NCBI GenBank assembly: GCA_026389895.1
Contig: JAPLGZ010000567.1
Location: 1 to 32,951 of the forward strand
Source: Chloroflexota bacterium
GTDB taxonomy: Bacteria > Chloroflexota > Anaerolineae > Caldilineales > Caldilineaceae
Reading direction: 5' to 3'
Length of the DNA stretch: 32,951 nucleotides
Shown here piece after piece: positions 1-8,118 of this stretch (positions are counted from its first letter, which is position 1; every line of letters starts with the position of its first letter). The position numbers and the translations under genes are program-made. The notes under the pieces were generated by a model. That model was not told where the DNA came from. It saw only the letters and a program-made list of their open reading frames with translations, and made no database searches.

Positions 1-501
1 CAGCCGGTAGGGGCGATTTAATTCTGCTTCGCTCAGCGGCGCGCCCGCCACTTTTTCAATCGTGCCATCCTTGCTGGGGATCGGATCTCCGTGCGGGTCT
101 ACGGTCGGGTTGTCGAGGGCGCGGGCAATCGCATCTTCGAGCGCTTCGCTGATCACATGTTCCAGTTTCTCCGCCTCGGCATGCACTTGATCCCAAGGCA
201 ATTTAAGTTTCTGGTGTAAATAAAGCTCTAGCAGCCGGTGGTGCCGCAGTACTTCCAAGGCCACTCGCTCACCAGTTTCGGTCAGCGCGACGCTTTGATA
301 GGGTTCATAGGCGACCAGGGATAACTCGGCCAGCTTTTTTACCATATTGGTGGCCGAGGCTGGCGACACATCCAAATGATGCGCCAAGGCCGAATTGTTG
401 ACCTCGCCTCCTTTGGCGCGTAGCAGATAGATGGCTTTAAGGTAATCTTCGTGGGCGGATGTCAACGTTTTTTGGCTGTCTAAAGGATTTTTTTTAGTCA
501 T
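1..501 (-). CDS. MntR/DtxR-family metal-dependent transcriptional regulator (3' end cut by window)
   Basis: The frame is open from an ATG at 501 to the window edge, giving 167 residues. An N-terminal winged helix (about residues 15-80, with HEDYLKAIYLL and SPASATNMVKKL) is followed by the DtxR-type metal-binding and dimerisation segment (HRLLELYL, then HAEAEKLEHVISE, then DPHGDPIP). These are hallmarks of iron- or manganese-dependent repressors. At the position where DtxR has its metal-ligand Cys (EACRWEH) this protein has Glu (EAEKLEH), as MntR does, so manganese or another non-iron metal is a reasonable guess. The C-terminal SH3-like part lies outside the window. It follows the B12 operon in the same direction but has its own promoter, so it is probably an independent unit. 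Family confident; metal inferred. Confidence 0.9.
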   Translation of the reverse strand, partial: MTKKNPLDSQKTLTSAHEDYLKAIYLLRAKGGEVNNSALAHHLDVSPASATNMVKKLAELSLVAYEPYQSVALTETGERVALEVLRHHRLLELYLHQKLKLPWDQVHAEAEKLEHVISEALEDAIARALDNPTVDPHGDPIPSKDGTIEKVAGAPLSEAELNRPYRL

Positions 502-507
502 GCTTAA

Positions 508-536
508 GTTTTACTGGCGGCTCGAATCTCTGTCAA
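508..536 (-). promoter_or_regulatory. sigma70-type promoter of the MntR/DtxR-like gene, probably leaderless
   Basis: On the minus strand TTGACA (531-536) is followed after 17 bp by TAAAAC (508-513). The predicted transcription start, about seven bases further, falls on the A of the ATG at 501, so the mRNA would have no 5' leader. No Shine-Dalgarno sequence is present, which agrees. Confidence 0.55.
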
Positions 537-608
537 GATAACATGAATTGGGAATCTGTTTTAGGGAATGGGTGGGGATCAGATTCACAGCCGTATTATT
601 TTACCACT

Positions 609-1640
609 TTATGTTGTGAGCTTCATCTTTTGAGCCATTGCGTTGTCAAAATCGCCAATAAATGTCCACCAATTGGTTAATGAGCGCCCACGATAAGATA
701 AATTGTGGTCTGCGCCGGGGATATTTTGCATCCAATAGACAAACCAGGTCAAACTGTCACCGTTCCAACGACTACTGTTTAGCCATTGTTGTTCGCCCCT
801 GCCCTCCGGTTGCCAGTCTTCGATGTCGGTTAAAATGGACTGCGGGTTGCGCCAGTCGTAATCGCGCACGCCATTGGGCGGATAGTGCGCCCAACCACAG
901 CGCCCTTCGCCCGGCTTACCGACAAATTTGTTCCAGAAAAGATCGGGATCGATCTGGCGCAGCACGGCCTCGATCTGGTGCATATGGTCTTCCACCGCTT
1001 CGGAGGGGCCGCGCTGGTAATTGTAATGATAGACGGTGTACGTTTTAGAGAGCAATGGCAAATCATACGGATCACGGTCGCTGTTGCTGATGTCGCCAAA
1101 AGGGCCGGCCATATTTGATTCCCATAAATCAATCACGCCGCCATGATAACCCCAAAGCCAGACCTCTTTAATGCCGCGCTGCTCCACCCAGTCTTGAATG
1201 TTGATGCGGCGCAGGATCTCAGTGTAATCCGTCATCGGCACGCGATGGCCCGCCTTCCAATACGTGGGCAGTGGCTCCAAAAACTCTAGCGTGTCGACAA
1301 TTTCGTAGCGCAAACTTGGCTGGGCGGCTCGGTTTTTATAACGATGATAGGCGCTGCCATTTTCCAACGCGGTGACCACCTGCTGGGTTGTGCGCGTTGT
1401 GTGTTCACGGATCTGCTCAAGTGGCGCGCCCACGTCGCCGGTGATCTGCCGATCAATGTAGCCATTTTTGACAGGAAAATAGTTGATGACTAAAACGGGA
1501 ATCGTGAAGGGCGCCGGGCTATCGCTCTCTGCCTGGAGCAGGGGATTAAGCGGCGCAGTGCTCGGTTTGCGGGGTGGTGGCGCGGCAGCGCTCGATACTG
1601 GCTGCCAAAGCCGTGAGAGACGATCCAAAATCTTGTTCAC
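609..1640 (-). CDS. conserved hypothetical protein, last gene of the B12 operon
   Basis: I do not recognise a characterised family. The chain is about 343 residues: a Pro/Ala-rich, low-complexity first 45 residues, then a compact domain beginning IPVLVINYFPVKNG. Aromatic- and Gly-rich blocks follow (EVWLWGYHGG, YHYNYQRG, GRCGWAHYPPN, DYDWRNP) and the end is LTNWWTFIGDFDNAM. It has no signal peptide or obvious membrane helix, and the WGYHGG and HYPPN blocks could hold an active site. GTG at 1640 is preferred because GGAGG lies six bases upstream; TTG at 1643 is the longest option. This start lies about 95 bases inside cbiR in another frame, implying translational coupling. The Pro-rich head may be spurious and the true start further in. 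Position suggests co-expression with corrinoid salvage; function unknown. Confidence 0.75.
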   Translation of the reverse strand: MNKILDRLSRLWQPVSSAAAPPPRKPSTAPLNPLLQAESDSPAPFTIPVLVINYFPVKNGYIDRQITGDVGAPLEQIREHTTRTTQQVVTALENGSAYHRYKNRAAQPSLRYEIVDTLEFLEPLPTYWKAGHRVPMTDYTEILRRINIQDWVEQRGIKEVWLWGYHGGVIDLWESNMAGPFGDISNSDRDPYDLPLLSKTYTVYHYNYQRGPSEAVEDHMHQIEAVLRQIDPDLFWNKFVGKPGEGRCGWAHYPPNGVRDYDWRNPQSILTDIEDWQPEGRGEQQWLNSSRWNGDSLTWFVYWMQNIPGADHNLSYRGRSLTNWWTFIGDFDNAMAQKMKLTT

Positions 1641-2385
1641 CAAAAACCTCCAAAGTCAACACGCCAGTATACTGTTCCTGTAACAATACGGCGATCACGG
1701 GGTCAAGTTGCGCCGGTGACATGTGCGCCAATGATGCGTGATCGCGTTCGGCGAGCCCATGCAGGTGAATTACTCGGGTCCGTGGCCAGGCTGACTTTAT
1801 ATGCGGTAATGGATCAACCCCATCTAGCCACAAATGGCCCACATCCACACAGCGGCTGACCAGCGTTCGCTGCACCACGGGCTGCACAAAATCTGGTGGG
1901 TAGCCTTCCAAATTCTCAACGACCAACAAAGCCGGATCACCAACCCAGGTTGCCACCCTTTCCAAGGCACGGACACGATCAGCCTGCCATTGTTGCAGGC
2001 TACCAGGCTGGGTGTCTGATGCACGAACGGCTTTGCCATCGAGATGGAGCACATAGGCCCACGGTTTAAGCGCCTGGGTTAATTCTATCACCTGGCGGGC
2101 CTGGGCGAGAGAAGGATGCTTCCCCTGTTCCCAACTTAAATCGCTGAGCAAGTGGACGGTATACGTGAAGGCATGGTCAGCCGCAAGTTGGGCCAGCGCA
2201 GTCACGGTTGGGGCATCTGGTAGATTATTGGGCCCGCCTGGCACATCAAACAAGACCAATTGCATGTCCTGCACCTTGTCCACGAGAAAGCGGGCGTTAG
2301 CCAGCAGATCAGCGGGCACGATGTAAGAGGTCGTGCCGATCCGAAAGGGCAAATTATACGTTTGGTTTAAAGAAGCGGTCTTCAT
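1546..2385 (-). CDS. cbiR: cobamide-remodelling phosphodiesterase CbiR (AP endonuclease 2 / TIM-barrel superfamily)
   Basis: The protein opens with the CbiR signature LPFRIGTTSYIVPADLL and continues QLVLFDVPGG. It then shows AP-endonuclease-2-like strands ending in probable metal ligands: VVENLEGYP, CVDVGHLWLDG, VIHLHGL and LTLEVFGE. CbiR, described from Rhodobacter sphaeroides, cleaves the phosphodiester of the nucleotide loop of adenosylated corrinoids so that the lower base can be exchanged. This fits its place beside adenosyltransferase, CbiP and B12 transport genes under a cobalamin riboswitch. ATG at 2385 puts about a dozen residues before the conserved strand. A GTG at 2433 in the same frame is possible, and neither has a clear ribosome binding site. 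The 3' end overlaps the next gene. Confusion with a generic sugar isomerase or endonuclease IV is unlikely given the N-terminal signature. Confidence 0.87.
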   Translation of the reverse strand: MKTASLNQTYNLPFRIGTTSYIVPADLLANARFLVDKVQDMQLVLFDVPGGPNNLPDAPTVTALAQLAADHAFTYTVHLLSDLSWEQGKHPSLAQARQVIELTQALKPWAYVLHLDGKAVRASDTQPGSLQQWQADRVRALERVATWVGDPALLVVENLEGYPPDFVQPVVQRTLVSRCVDVGHLWLDGVDPLPHIKSAWPRTRVIHLHGLAERDHASLAHMSPAQLDPVIAVLLQEQYTGVLTLEVFGEQDFGSSLTALAASIERCRATTPQTEHCAA

Positions 2386-2457
2386 GATCATCCAGATGGC
2401 CGCGGGCAGTGGCGTAGAATCCGGCCATCCCACGGCATCACAAGCGGCTAAAATAGG

Positions 2458-3021
2458 TTATGTCCCTGGTTTCCAGAGCGGCTCGGGCACCTGACGCCGA
2501 TGATTTTCAAAGCGTGCCATCACAAAGAGCGCATCGGAAAGCCGGTTGAGGTAGGGCAAGACCTGAGCGCCGATACCTTCTTCGCGCGCCAGGGTCGTAG
2601 CCTCGCGTTCGGCGCGGCGACAGACGGTGCGCGCCACATGCAAATGGGCCGAACCAGGCGCGCCACCCGGTAGGATAAAATTTTGCAACGTACCGACTAC
2701 CTCGTTCATCTCGTCGATCAGCTCTTCGAGTTTCTTCACATGGCGCGCCTCGATCTGTGGCAACTTATACTTCACTTTGTCGGCTTCCAAAAAGCAGAGA
2801 TCTGAGCCGACATCGAATAGTTCATTCTGAATCGTCGGTAGCACCGTTTGCAAGCGCTCGCATAACCCATAGGCCAGTGCCACGCCAATTTGCGAATTTA
2901 ATTCATCCACCGTGCCATAAACGGCCACACGTAAGGTGTCTTTGGGCACACGTTGGCCGCCGCCCAGCGCCGTTGTGCCGGCATCACCGGTTTTTGTGTA
3001 GATTTTTGTTAGTCGTGGCAT
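2458..3021 (-). CDS. pduO: PduO-type ATP:cob(I)alamin adenosyltransferase
   Basis: At 187 residues this matches the usual length. The ATP-binding N-terminus ([22 protein letters not shown]) is followed by [13 protein letters not shown] and, near the C-terminus, [12 protein letters not shown] and [14 protein letters not shown], all hallmarks of the PduO/MMAB trimeric family. It transfers the 5'-deoxyadenosyl group of ATP to reduced corrinoid, making the adenosylated form that CbiP and CbiR act on. ATG at 3021 is preceded by AAAGGGA at good spacing. It lies between cbiP and cbiR on the same strand, separated from cbiP by a heptad-repeat hairpin. CobA- and EutT-type adenosyltransferases are excluded by sequence. 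Confidence 0.93.
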   Translation of the reverse strand: MPRLTKIYTKTGDAGTTALGGGQRVPKDTLRVAVYGTVDELNSQIGVALAYGLCERLQTVLPTIQNELFDVGSDLCFLEADKVKYKLPQIEARHVKKLEELIDEMNEVVGTLQNFILPGGAPGSAHLHVARTVCRRAEREATTLAREEGIGAQVLPYLNRLSDALFVMARFENHRRQVPEPLWKPGT

Positions 3022-3035
3022 GGAAGATCCCTTTC

Positions 3036-3117
3036 TAATAATGAATAGTTAATAATGAATAATTAATTGTTAATTATGGATGATCACCGAGGTTGTTCGT
3101 TAATTATTAACTATTAA
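3036..3117. repeat. heptad-iterated AT-rich inverted repeat between cbiP and pduO
   Basis: The left part (3036-3077) reads as successive degenerate heptamers of type TAATAAT, GAATAGT, TAATAAT, GAATAAT, TAATTGT. The right arm (about 3100-3117) is the inverse. The spacer (about 3078-3099) is unique. The cbiP stop codon (TAA at 3107-3109) lies inside the right arm, so the repeat supplies the last codons of cbiP. The same architecture recurs at 5583-5704, 8704-8810 and, with other heptamers, at 6778-6845 and 15541-15625. Confidence 0.75.
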
Positions 3118-4507
3118 ACCATCCCGTCGCTGTCACCAATTGGGCCGCCTTTTCAAGCTCCGCCTCTACCAGCGCTGCCCAATCCTCGGCCTGACCGCGC
3201 CAGCCTACTTGTTCTAAAAACCACTGGCGATACTGCGTATTCTCCAACAGGCCATGCAAATAGACACCATAGATGTTCGCCTGTTGCCAGCCCAAACCAT
3301 CGGCTAGATGCGGCTGCACGCTGCTGCCCGCTTGGGTTTGCCCGTGATGAATTTCGTACCCATGCACCGTTCCGCCGTTTAGCCAGTCTGTTTCCCGTTG
3401 CTGCGTGATCTTGTATGGTGCGAGTGTAGTGGTCAGCTCAAGCAAATTTAACCCAGCGCTGTCCCCGCTTTCCAAGTGACTGGGGTCAAAGATATCGCGT
3501 CCCAACAGTTGCATCCCGCCACAGACGCCCAGGATTAGCTGGCCACGCGTCGCAGCCCCCAATACCTCTCGTTCCAACCCTGTTTGACGTAGATAGCGCA
3601 AACTTTCGACGGTATTTTTGCTGCCTGGCAGAATCACTGCTTGAAAATCTTGTAAACTTGTCAAGGTGCGAATTGGCACGACATTGACGCCTGGCGTATG
3701 GATCAGCGGGTCGAATTCGTCCAAGTTGCTGGCGTAGGGATAGAGCAGGAGGGCAATATTGATCTGGCCTGGCACCGCTGCGGCGCGGTGATGAAAAGTA
3801 TCTTCATCGGGCAGGGCATGGCGGACCATTGGCACAATGGCGACCGTGGGCACGCCGGTGCGCTCCTGTAACCAATCCATCGCATTGCCCAACAAAGCCT
3901 GATCGCCACGAAATTTGTTCAGCACAAAGCCTTTGATCAGGGCCTGTTCGGCTGGCTCCAAACACATCCAGGTGCCCAGCAGATGGGCAAACGCACCCCC
4001 CCGATCAATGTCAGCGACCAGATAGACATCGGCCTGACATTCCAGCGCGACGCGCATGTTGACAATATCACTCTGGCGCAAATTGACTTCCGCCGGACTG
4101 CCCGCGCCTTCAATCACGACTTGATCATAATCGGCCAACAGACTTTGTAAAGCTTCGCGGACAATGGGCCACAACTGCGGCTTGCGCGCCAGCCACGGCA
4201 ACGCGCTGATCTCTGGATGAAACTTGCCCAGCACGATCACTTGGCTATAGGTTTCGGCGCTTGGTTTGAGCAGCACTGGGTTCATGCGTGCCTGAGGCGG
4301 AATGCGCGCGGCTAACGCCTGTAAATATTGGGCGCGCCCGATCTCCAAGCCTTCGGTCGTGACTGCCGCATTGTTGCTCATATTTTGCGCCTTGAATGGC
4401 GCCACGCGTAAACCCTGGTTGGCAAAATGGCGACAAAGCGCGGTGACGAGGAACGATTTACCCGCGTCACTTGTACAACCCATGATCATAATCGGTCGCT
4501 TTGCCAT
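3107..4507 (-). CDS. cobQ: cobyric acid synthase (glutamine-hydrolysing)
   Basis: This enzyme (CobQ/CbiP) amidates adenosylcobyrinic acid a,c-diamide at four side chains using glutamine and ATP. The N-terminal dethiobiotin-synthetase-like ATPase shows IMGCTSDAGKSFL (about residues 7-19), then VIEGAGSPAEVNLR and ADIDRGGAFAHLLGT. The C-terminal triad glutamine amidotransferase shows LGVCGGMQLLGR with the nucleophilic Cys, HGYEIHHGQT and GVYLHGLLEN with the His. The length of about 466 is slightly short of typical 480-510. ATG at 4507 is chosen because AAGGA lies eight bases upstream and the ATPase motif follows at once; a frame extension to 4528 is less likely. The stop is inside a heptad repeat. 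No other corrin-ring synthesis gene is in the window, so it may serve cobyric-acid-level salvage. Confidence 0.94.
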   Translation of the reverse strand: MAKRPIMIMGCTSDAGKSFLVTALCRHFANQGLRVAPFKAQNMSNNAAVTTEGLEIGRAQYLQALAARIPPQARMNPVLLKPSAETYSQVIVLGKFHPEISALPWLARKPQLWPIVREALQSLLADYDQVVIEGAGSPAEVNLRQSDIVNMRVALECQADVYLVADIDRGGAFAHLLGTWMCLEPAEQALIKGFVLNKFRGDQALLGNAMDWLQERTGVPTVAIVPMVRHALPDEDTFHHRAAAVPGQINIALLLYPYASNLDEFDPLIHTPGVNVVPIRTLTSLQDFQAVILPGSKNTVESLRYLRQTGLEREVLGAATRGQLILGVCGGMQLLGRDIFDPSHLESGDSAGLNLLELTTTLAPYKITQQRETDWLNGGTVHGYEIHHGQTQAGSSVQPHLADGLGWQQANIYGVYLHGLLENTQYRQWFLEQVGWRGQAEDWAALVEAELEKAAQLVTATGWFNS

Positions 4508-4537
4508 CCCATGATTCCTTGCACGCACTGCATTTGT

Positions 4538-5575
4538 TTAAGCGCGGGGCTGCCGCAAATAGGTCAGCAAGTCGGCCAGTGTCGTAAATTCGTGCGGTCC
4601 AACTTGGCCTTTGACGCGCCATTGTGCGGCGCCAACCTCAACGGTAACGGGTACAGGAATCTCCAGATCTCCCCCATTGCGCACGACTTCGAAGCCAATG
4701 CGTTCCAATGCTCGCGCTGTCCATTGCCCCAAAAGACCTTCTCCTTCAAGCCCAATGGGGCCGCACGGTTGGCGGTGTAATTTGAACGTGCCCGCCATGC
4801 TATCGAATTCGACCCCTTCACTCTGAAAGGTTTCTGCCAATGCGCCGTTGAAGGCTAATTCTTCGGGGATCCCGTCCATCAACGGGCCGCCGCTGGGTAA
4901 AAGCCAGAGCCGATCCGCCACGCGTAACGCCAAATCTAAATCGTGGGTGGAAAGCAAGATGGCGCGCTGCGTGGTATAGGCCAACGTGCCCAATAAACGC
5001 ATCAATTCGACGCGGCGTGGCAGATCTAAGAACGCGGTTGGTTCGTCGAGGATCAACACTTGCGGCTCTTGGGCGAGCGCCCGTGCAATCATCACTTTTT
5101 GGCGCTCGCCGTCACTTAATTCGTTCACAGAACGATGGGCTAGCGCTGTGGCGCCCACCGCTGTCATGGCCCATTGCACCACTTCTTCATCGTGCGGCGT
5201 CAACTTCCCGCGCCAATCGGTGTACGGATGGCGCCCCAAAGCGGCCAACGCATAGGCCGAGAGATTGCCCACATCGATGCGCTCGGTCAAAACCACCGCC
5301 AGCCGTTTGGCCAACACGTCCGCCGGCAAGCGATGGAGGTCATCCTTGCCCAGGCAGACCTGCCCGCGTAACGGTGCTTGCATCCCCGCCAACGTCCGCA
5401 TCAGGGTCGATTTCCCCGCGCCATTCGGTCCAATCAAAGCGACCAGTTCACCAGGCCGCAGGGCAACGTTGATCTGATCTGCCACCACCGTTGCAGGGCG
5501 GCGCGAAGGGGTGTAGCCGATGGCGAGATTGTGGGTGGAGAGAGAGAAGTTGGTGGGAGGGGTAGGCGTATTCAT
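4538..5575 (-). CDS. btuD: corrinoid ABC transporter ATP-binding protein (BtuD/FecE type) with C-terminal extension
   Basis: Residues 12-250 form a standard FecE/BtuD ATPase: Walker A GPNGAGKST (49-57), signature LSDGER (153-158), Walker B VLILDE (173-178) and the switch His at 211. Residues about 255-345 are an extra domain not found in enteric BtuD. Its recognisable pieces are GPIGLEGEGLLGQW, RIGFEVVRNGG, a short beta-rich stretch and FTTLADLLTYLR at the end. It energises import through the BtuC channel encoded just upstream, with which it shares the operon; a heptad-repeat spacer separates the two genes. ATG at 5575. A role in B12 rather than siderophore uptake is inferred from the riboswitch and corrinoid enzymes alongside. 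Confidence 0.88.
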   Translation of the reverse strand: MNTPTPPTNFSLSTHNLAIGYTPSRRPATVVADQINVALRPGELVALIGPNGAGKSTLMRTLAGMQAPLRGQVCLGKDDLHRLPADVLAKRLAVVLTERIDVGNLSAYALAALGRHPYTDWRGKLTPHDEEVVQWAMTAVGATALAHRSVNELSDGERQKVMIARALAQEPQVLILDEPTAFLDLPRRVELMRLLGTLAYTTQRAILLSTHDLDLALRVADRLWLLPSGGPLMDGIPEELAFNGALAETFQSEGVEFDSMAGTFKLHRQPCGPIGLEGEGLLGQWTARALERIGFEVVRNGGDLEIPVPVTVEVGAAQWRVKGQVGPHEFTTLADLLTYLRQPRA

Positions 5576-5582
5576 AAGCAGG

Positions 5583-5704
5583 AATAATTAATAGGTAATA
5601 ATTAATAATTAATAATTAATGGTCGCGTTTGCCGTCAAGGTTGCTTTATTCAACCAAATTGGCATTACCTGCATTAACAATTAATTATTCACTATTAATT
5701 ATTA
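5583..5704. repeat. heptad-iterated AT-rich inverted repeat between btuC and btuD
   Basis: The left arm (5585-5620) is built of TAATTAA-type heptamers, five nearly identical in a row. The right arm (5673-5704) is the inverse array. The loop of about 50 bases is unique. The btuC stop codon (5702-5704) is the last triplet of the right arm. Transcribed with the operon, this would make a long AU-rich hairpin between btuC and btuD. Possible roles are mRNA stabilisation or uncoupling of btuD translation; none is shown by sequence. Confidence 0.8.
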
Positions 5705-6772
5705 TCCCCCGCCTCCTTTCCGCTGGCGCAGAATCACCCAAACCACAACCGGCACACCCAGCAGCGAGGTGATCACATTTAGCGGCAAGACGTATTGACT
5801 GCCCGGCATCTGCGCAATCAAGTCGGCAAGGAGGGCCAGGATTGCGCCGAGAAGCATGCTCGTGGGCACTAAAATGCGATGATCGGCTGTGTTGAACAGG
5901 CTGCGACACAAATGGGGAACGGCCACACCAAGAAAGCCAATTGGTCCACAAAATGCCGTCACTGTTCCGGCCAACAATGACGCACTGAGGATAATCCAGA
6001 TACGCGCGCGCCGCACATTGACGCCCAGGCTGTGGGCATAGGTCTCGCCCAACAACAGGGCATTGAGTGATTTTGCGATCACGTTGGCGACAAGCAACCC
6101 GAGCAAGATCGCTGGCAAAAAGACGCGCATCTGGCTCCACGTCACGCCGCCAAAGCTGCCCGCCGACCACAAACTGAAGGACTGAATCCGCTCCGGTAAG
6201 CTAAAATAGACAAGTAAACTGACCAACGCGCTGGTCAGATAGCCAAACATCAGACCGAGAATTAATAAGGTGACCGTGCTTTGCACCCGCCGCGCGATCA
6301 AGAGCACCGCGCTGAGGACCAAGGCGGCACCCAATCCTGCCGCCGCCGCTAGTCCAAAATCGCCCAATACACCCAGCCCAGCCAGCAAGAGCGAACCCGT
6401 CGCGCCCACGCTGAGGATAACCAGCGCCACCCCCAAACTCGCCCCCGAACTGACGCCCAGGATAAAGGGATCGGCTAAGGGGTTGCGGAAAAGTGTCTGC
6501 ATTTGTAGCCCACTCACTGCTAGCGCCGCGCCACCGAGCGCCGCGGCCAATGCTTTGGGCAGCCGGAACTTAAAAATTATGTCGGCCCAGGTGGCGCGAT
6601 CCGCCGTGCCGCCCACTAAAATGCGCACGACATTGCCCAGCGGAATCTGCACCGAGCCGAAAGCCAAGCTGAGCATAAATACGCCCAACAAGCCGATGAT
6701 CAGGCCAAGCAAGGCGAGACGGCGCAGGCCAAGTTGTGGCCAAGAAGCGTTAGAGAGAGTTAATATAGACAT
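5702..6772 (-). CDS. btuC: corrinoid ABC transporter permease (BtuC/FecCD family)
   Basis: At 356 residues this is a typical FecCD permease with about ten hydrophobic helices. Family motifs are visible: LPKALAAALGGAALAVSGLQMQ, RNPLADPFILGVSSGA, the glycine-rich loop GPIGFLGVAVPHLCR, which contacts the ATPase, and a C-terminal LNVITSLLGVPVVVWVILRQR. It forms the membrane channel for import of corrinoid delivered by the lipoprotein BtuF. ATG at 6772 has no good ribosome binding site; instead a 22-bp hairpin begins six bases upstream (6778-6845), which could limit translation. The stop lies in a heptad-repeat arm. Sequence alone cannot separate B12 from iron-siderophore permeases; the operon context favours B12. 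Confidence 0.9.
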   Translation of the reverse strand: MSILTLSNASWPQLGLRRLALLGLIIGLLGVFMLSLAFGSVQIPLGNVVRILVGGTADRATWADIIFKFRLPKALAAALGGAALAVSGLQMQTLFRNPLADPFILGVSSGASLGVALVILSVGATGSLLLAGLGVLGDFGLAAAAGLGAALVLSAVLLIARRVQSTVTLLILGLMFGYLTSALVSLLVYFSLPERIQSFSLWSAGSFGGVTWSQMRVFLPAILLGLLVANVIAKSLNALLLGETYAHSLGVNVRRARIWIILSASLLAGTVTAFCGPIGFLGVAVPHLCRSLFNTADHRILVPTSMLLGAILALLADLIAQMPGSQYVLPLNVITSLLGVPVVVWVILRQRKGGGG

Positions 6773-6777
6773 GGGCA

Positions 6778-6845
6778 GGGATTAGGGATACAGGATTAGA
6801 GGGATACGGAGGGTCTAGCCGACCTAACCCTGTATCCCTAATCCC
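6778..6845. repeat. 22-bp inverted repeat of GGGATTA/GGGATAC heptamers between btuF and btuC
   Basis: Arms 6778-6799 and 6824-6845 are complementary at 21 of 22 positions. Each arm is a run of heptamers (GGGATTA, GGGATAC, AGGATTA). In the operon mRNA the hairpin ends six bases before the btuC ATG and starts about eight bases after the btuF stop. No U-run follows it, so it is not a classical terminator. Confidence 0.8.
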
Positions 6846-6853
6846 GTGTCCCA

Positions 6854-8083
6854 TTATTTCAACTGTTGATAGTAGACCAGCTTATGATCCGGCAATAAGT
6901 CTGGATGTAAAATTTTGATCAGATCCGCCAAGACGACATCCGGGTGCGCGATGGCGCTTTCGTAATAATCATTGCCACCAGTGGCGTTCGCACGGGCATT
7001 GTTGTTCCATACATTGCCCTTTTTGAACGCCGCAAACTCCGCATACCGCGCATCCGCCGCCTTGAGATCGTTTAGGCTGGCCAGGTAGCCTGTATTCAGC
7101 CAGAAATCGGCGTCTTTGGCCTTATCAAACACGGCCTCGAAAGCAAGTGGCGAACTGCCCGTCGCGGCATCATCTGCCCACAGATAGTTGGCGCCAGCGT
7201 CGGCTAAAAAGTGTGCGCCAAAGCTCTGACCACCCGCCACATACCACGTGCCTTGATAATCGGTGTCGGTAAAGACCGTGGGCTTCTCCTTCACGCTAGC
7301 GGCTTGCGCCGCCAATTTTTCGTAGGCTGTCGCCGTCTTCGCAAACATCGCGTCAGCCGAGGCCTCCCGATTGAAGAAAAGGGCTAAGAATTTGCCCCAT
7401 TCGGCGCGCCCCAAAGGCGAGGTGTCGAGCCATTCGGCATTGACCACCACTTTCAAACCGGCTTCGATCAATAATGGGTGGGCGTCGGAATCGGCCGCGC
7501 CCATCGCATAGGTCATAATCAGATCAGGGTTTAAATCCAGCGCCTGTTCCACGTTGACCTTTGCGCCAAAGCCAATCATCTTTAACTTGCCATCGGCGGC
7601 CAATTTAGCCACTTTTTCATTGTTGACATAGGTTGTGTCGTCTAGCCCCACCAAGCGATCCAGCAAGTTCATCTCATCCAGAAAGGGCAGATAGGTGGTG
7701 GACATGCTGACAAAGCGCTTCACCGGCACTTCGATAATCTGCTCCTTTTTAAAGTCGGTGGGGGCGGGTGTGCCACATTGCACCAGAGCATATTGCAACG
7801 ATTCTTTGGCACCCTGCCACGGCGTCTTCACCGTGACCACTTTATAATTGTTGTGATACTCGACGCTAAAGCCATCGGTGTAGGCCGGCTTCGTCTTCTC
7901 GGGAAAATAATCCACCGCCGCGTCATAGGTGGTCACGCAGCCATCTGCCATATTGACGGTAGGTGCGGTGGTCGTTCCGGCGGCGGGTGCAGGGGCAGCA
8001 ACCGGGGCAACAGCCACCGGCTGGCAGGCGGCCAACCAGAGACTCATGATCAAAACAAGCGGTGCTAACCATTTACGTAACAT
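6854..8083 (-). CDS. btuF: corrinoid ABC transporter substrate-binding lipoprotein (BtuF-like)
   Basis: ATG at 8083, preceded by AGGAGA at seven bases, gives 409 residues. The lipoprotein signal is clear: MLRK, a hydrophobic stretch, then lipobox LAAC (Cys about 22), followed by an Ala/Pro linker. A Peripla_BP_2 domain follows, with VKRFVSMSTTYLPFLDEM and LVGLDD. ALDLNPDLIMTYAMG, a long backbone helix and the C-terminal lobe with LADAGANYLW complete it. It captures the corrinoid outside the membrane and hands it to BtuCD. The open frame continues upstream of 8083 but without signal or homology. The protein is about 100 residues longer than E. coli BtuF, in line with a lipid-anchored Gram-variable or monoderm version. 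Substrate inferred from the riboswitch-controlled operon. Confidence 0.9.
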   Translation of the reverse strand: MLRKWLAPLVLIMSLWLAACQPVAVAPVAAPAPAAGTTTAPTVNMADGCVTTYDAAVDYFPEKTKPAYTDGFSVEYHNNYKVVTVKTPWQGAKESLQYALVQCGTPAPTDFKKEQIIEVPVKRFVSMSTTYLPFLDEMNLLDRLVGLDDTTYVNNEKVAKLAADGKLKMIGFGAKVNVEQALDLNPDLIMTYAMGAADSDAHPLLIEAGLKVVVNAEWLDTSPLGRAEWGKFLALFFNREASADAMFAKTATAYEKLAAQAASVKEKPTVFTDTDYQGTWYVAGGQSFGAHFLADAGANYLWADDAATGSSPLAFEAVFDKAKDADFWLNTGYLASLNDLKAADARYAEFAAFKKGNVWNNNARANATGGNDYYESAIAHPDVVLADLIKILHPDLLPDHKLVYYQQLK

Positions 8084-8118
8084 AACTTTCTCCTGGACAA
8101 TTAATTCAGAACTTTCAC

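Noticed and set aside
4986-5587. Several overlapping long open frames on the plus strand opposite btuD
   Set aside because: They are antisense shadows of a well-supported ATPase gene, rich in Arg/Ser/Pro, with no ribosome binding sites or domains.
4538-8083. Siderophore rather than corrinoid ABC transporter
   Set aside because: The protein families cannot tell them apart, but the cobalamin riboswitch and corrinoid enzymes in the same operon favour B12.
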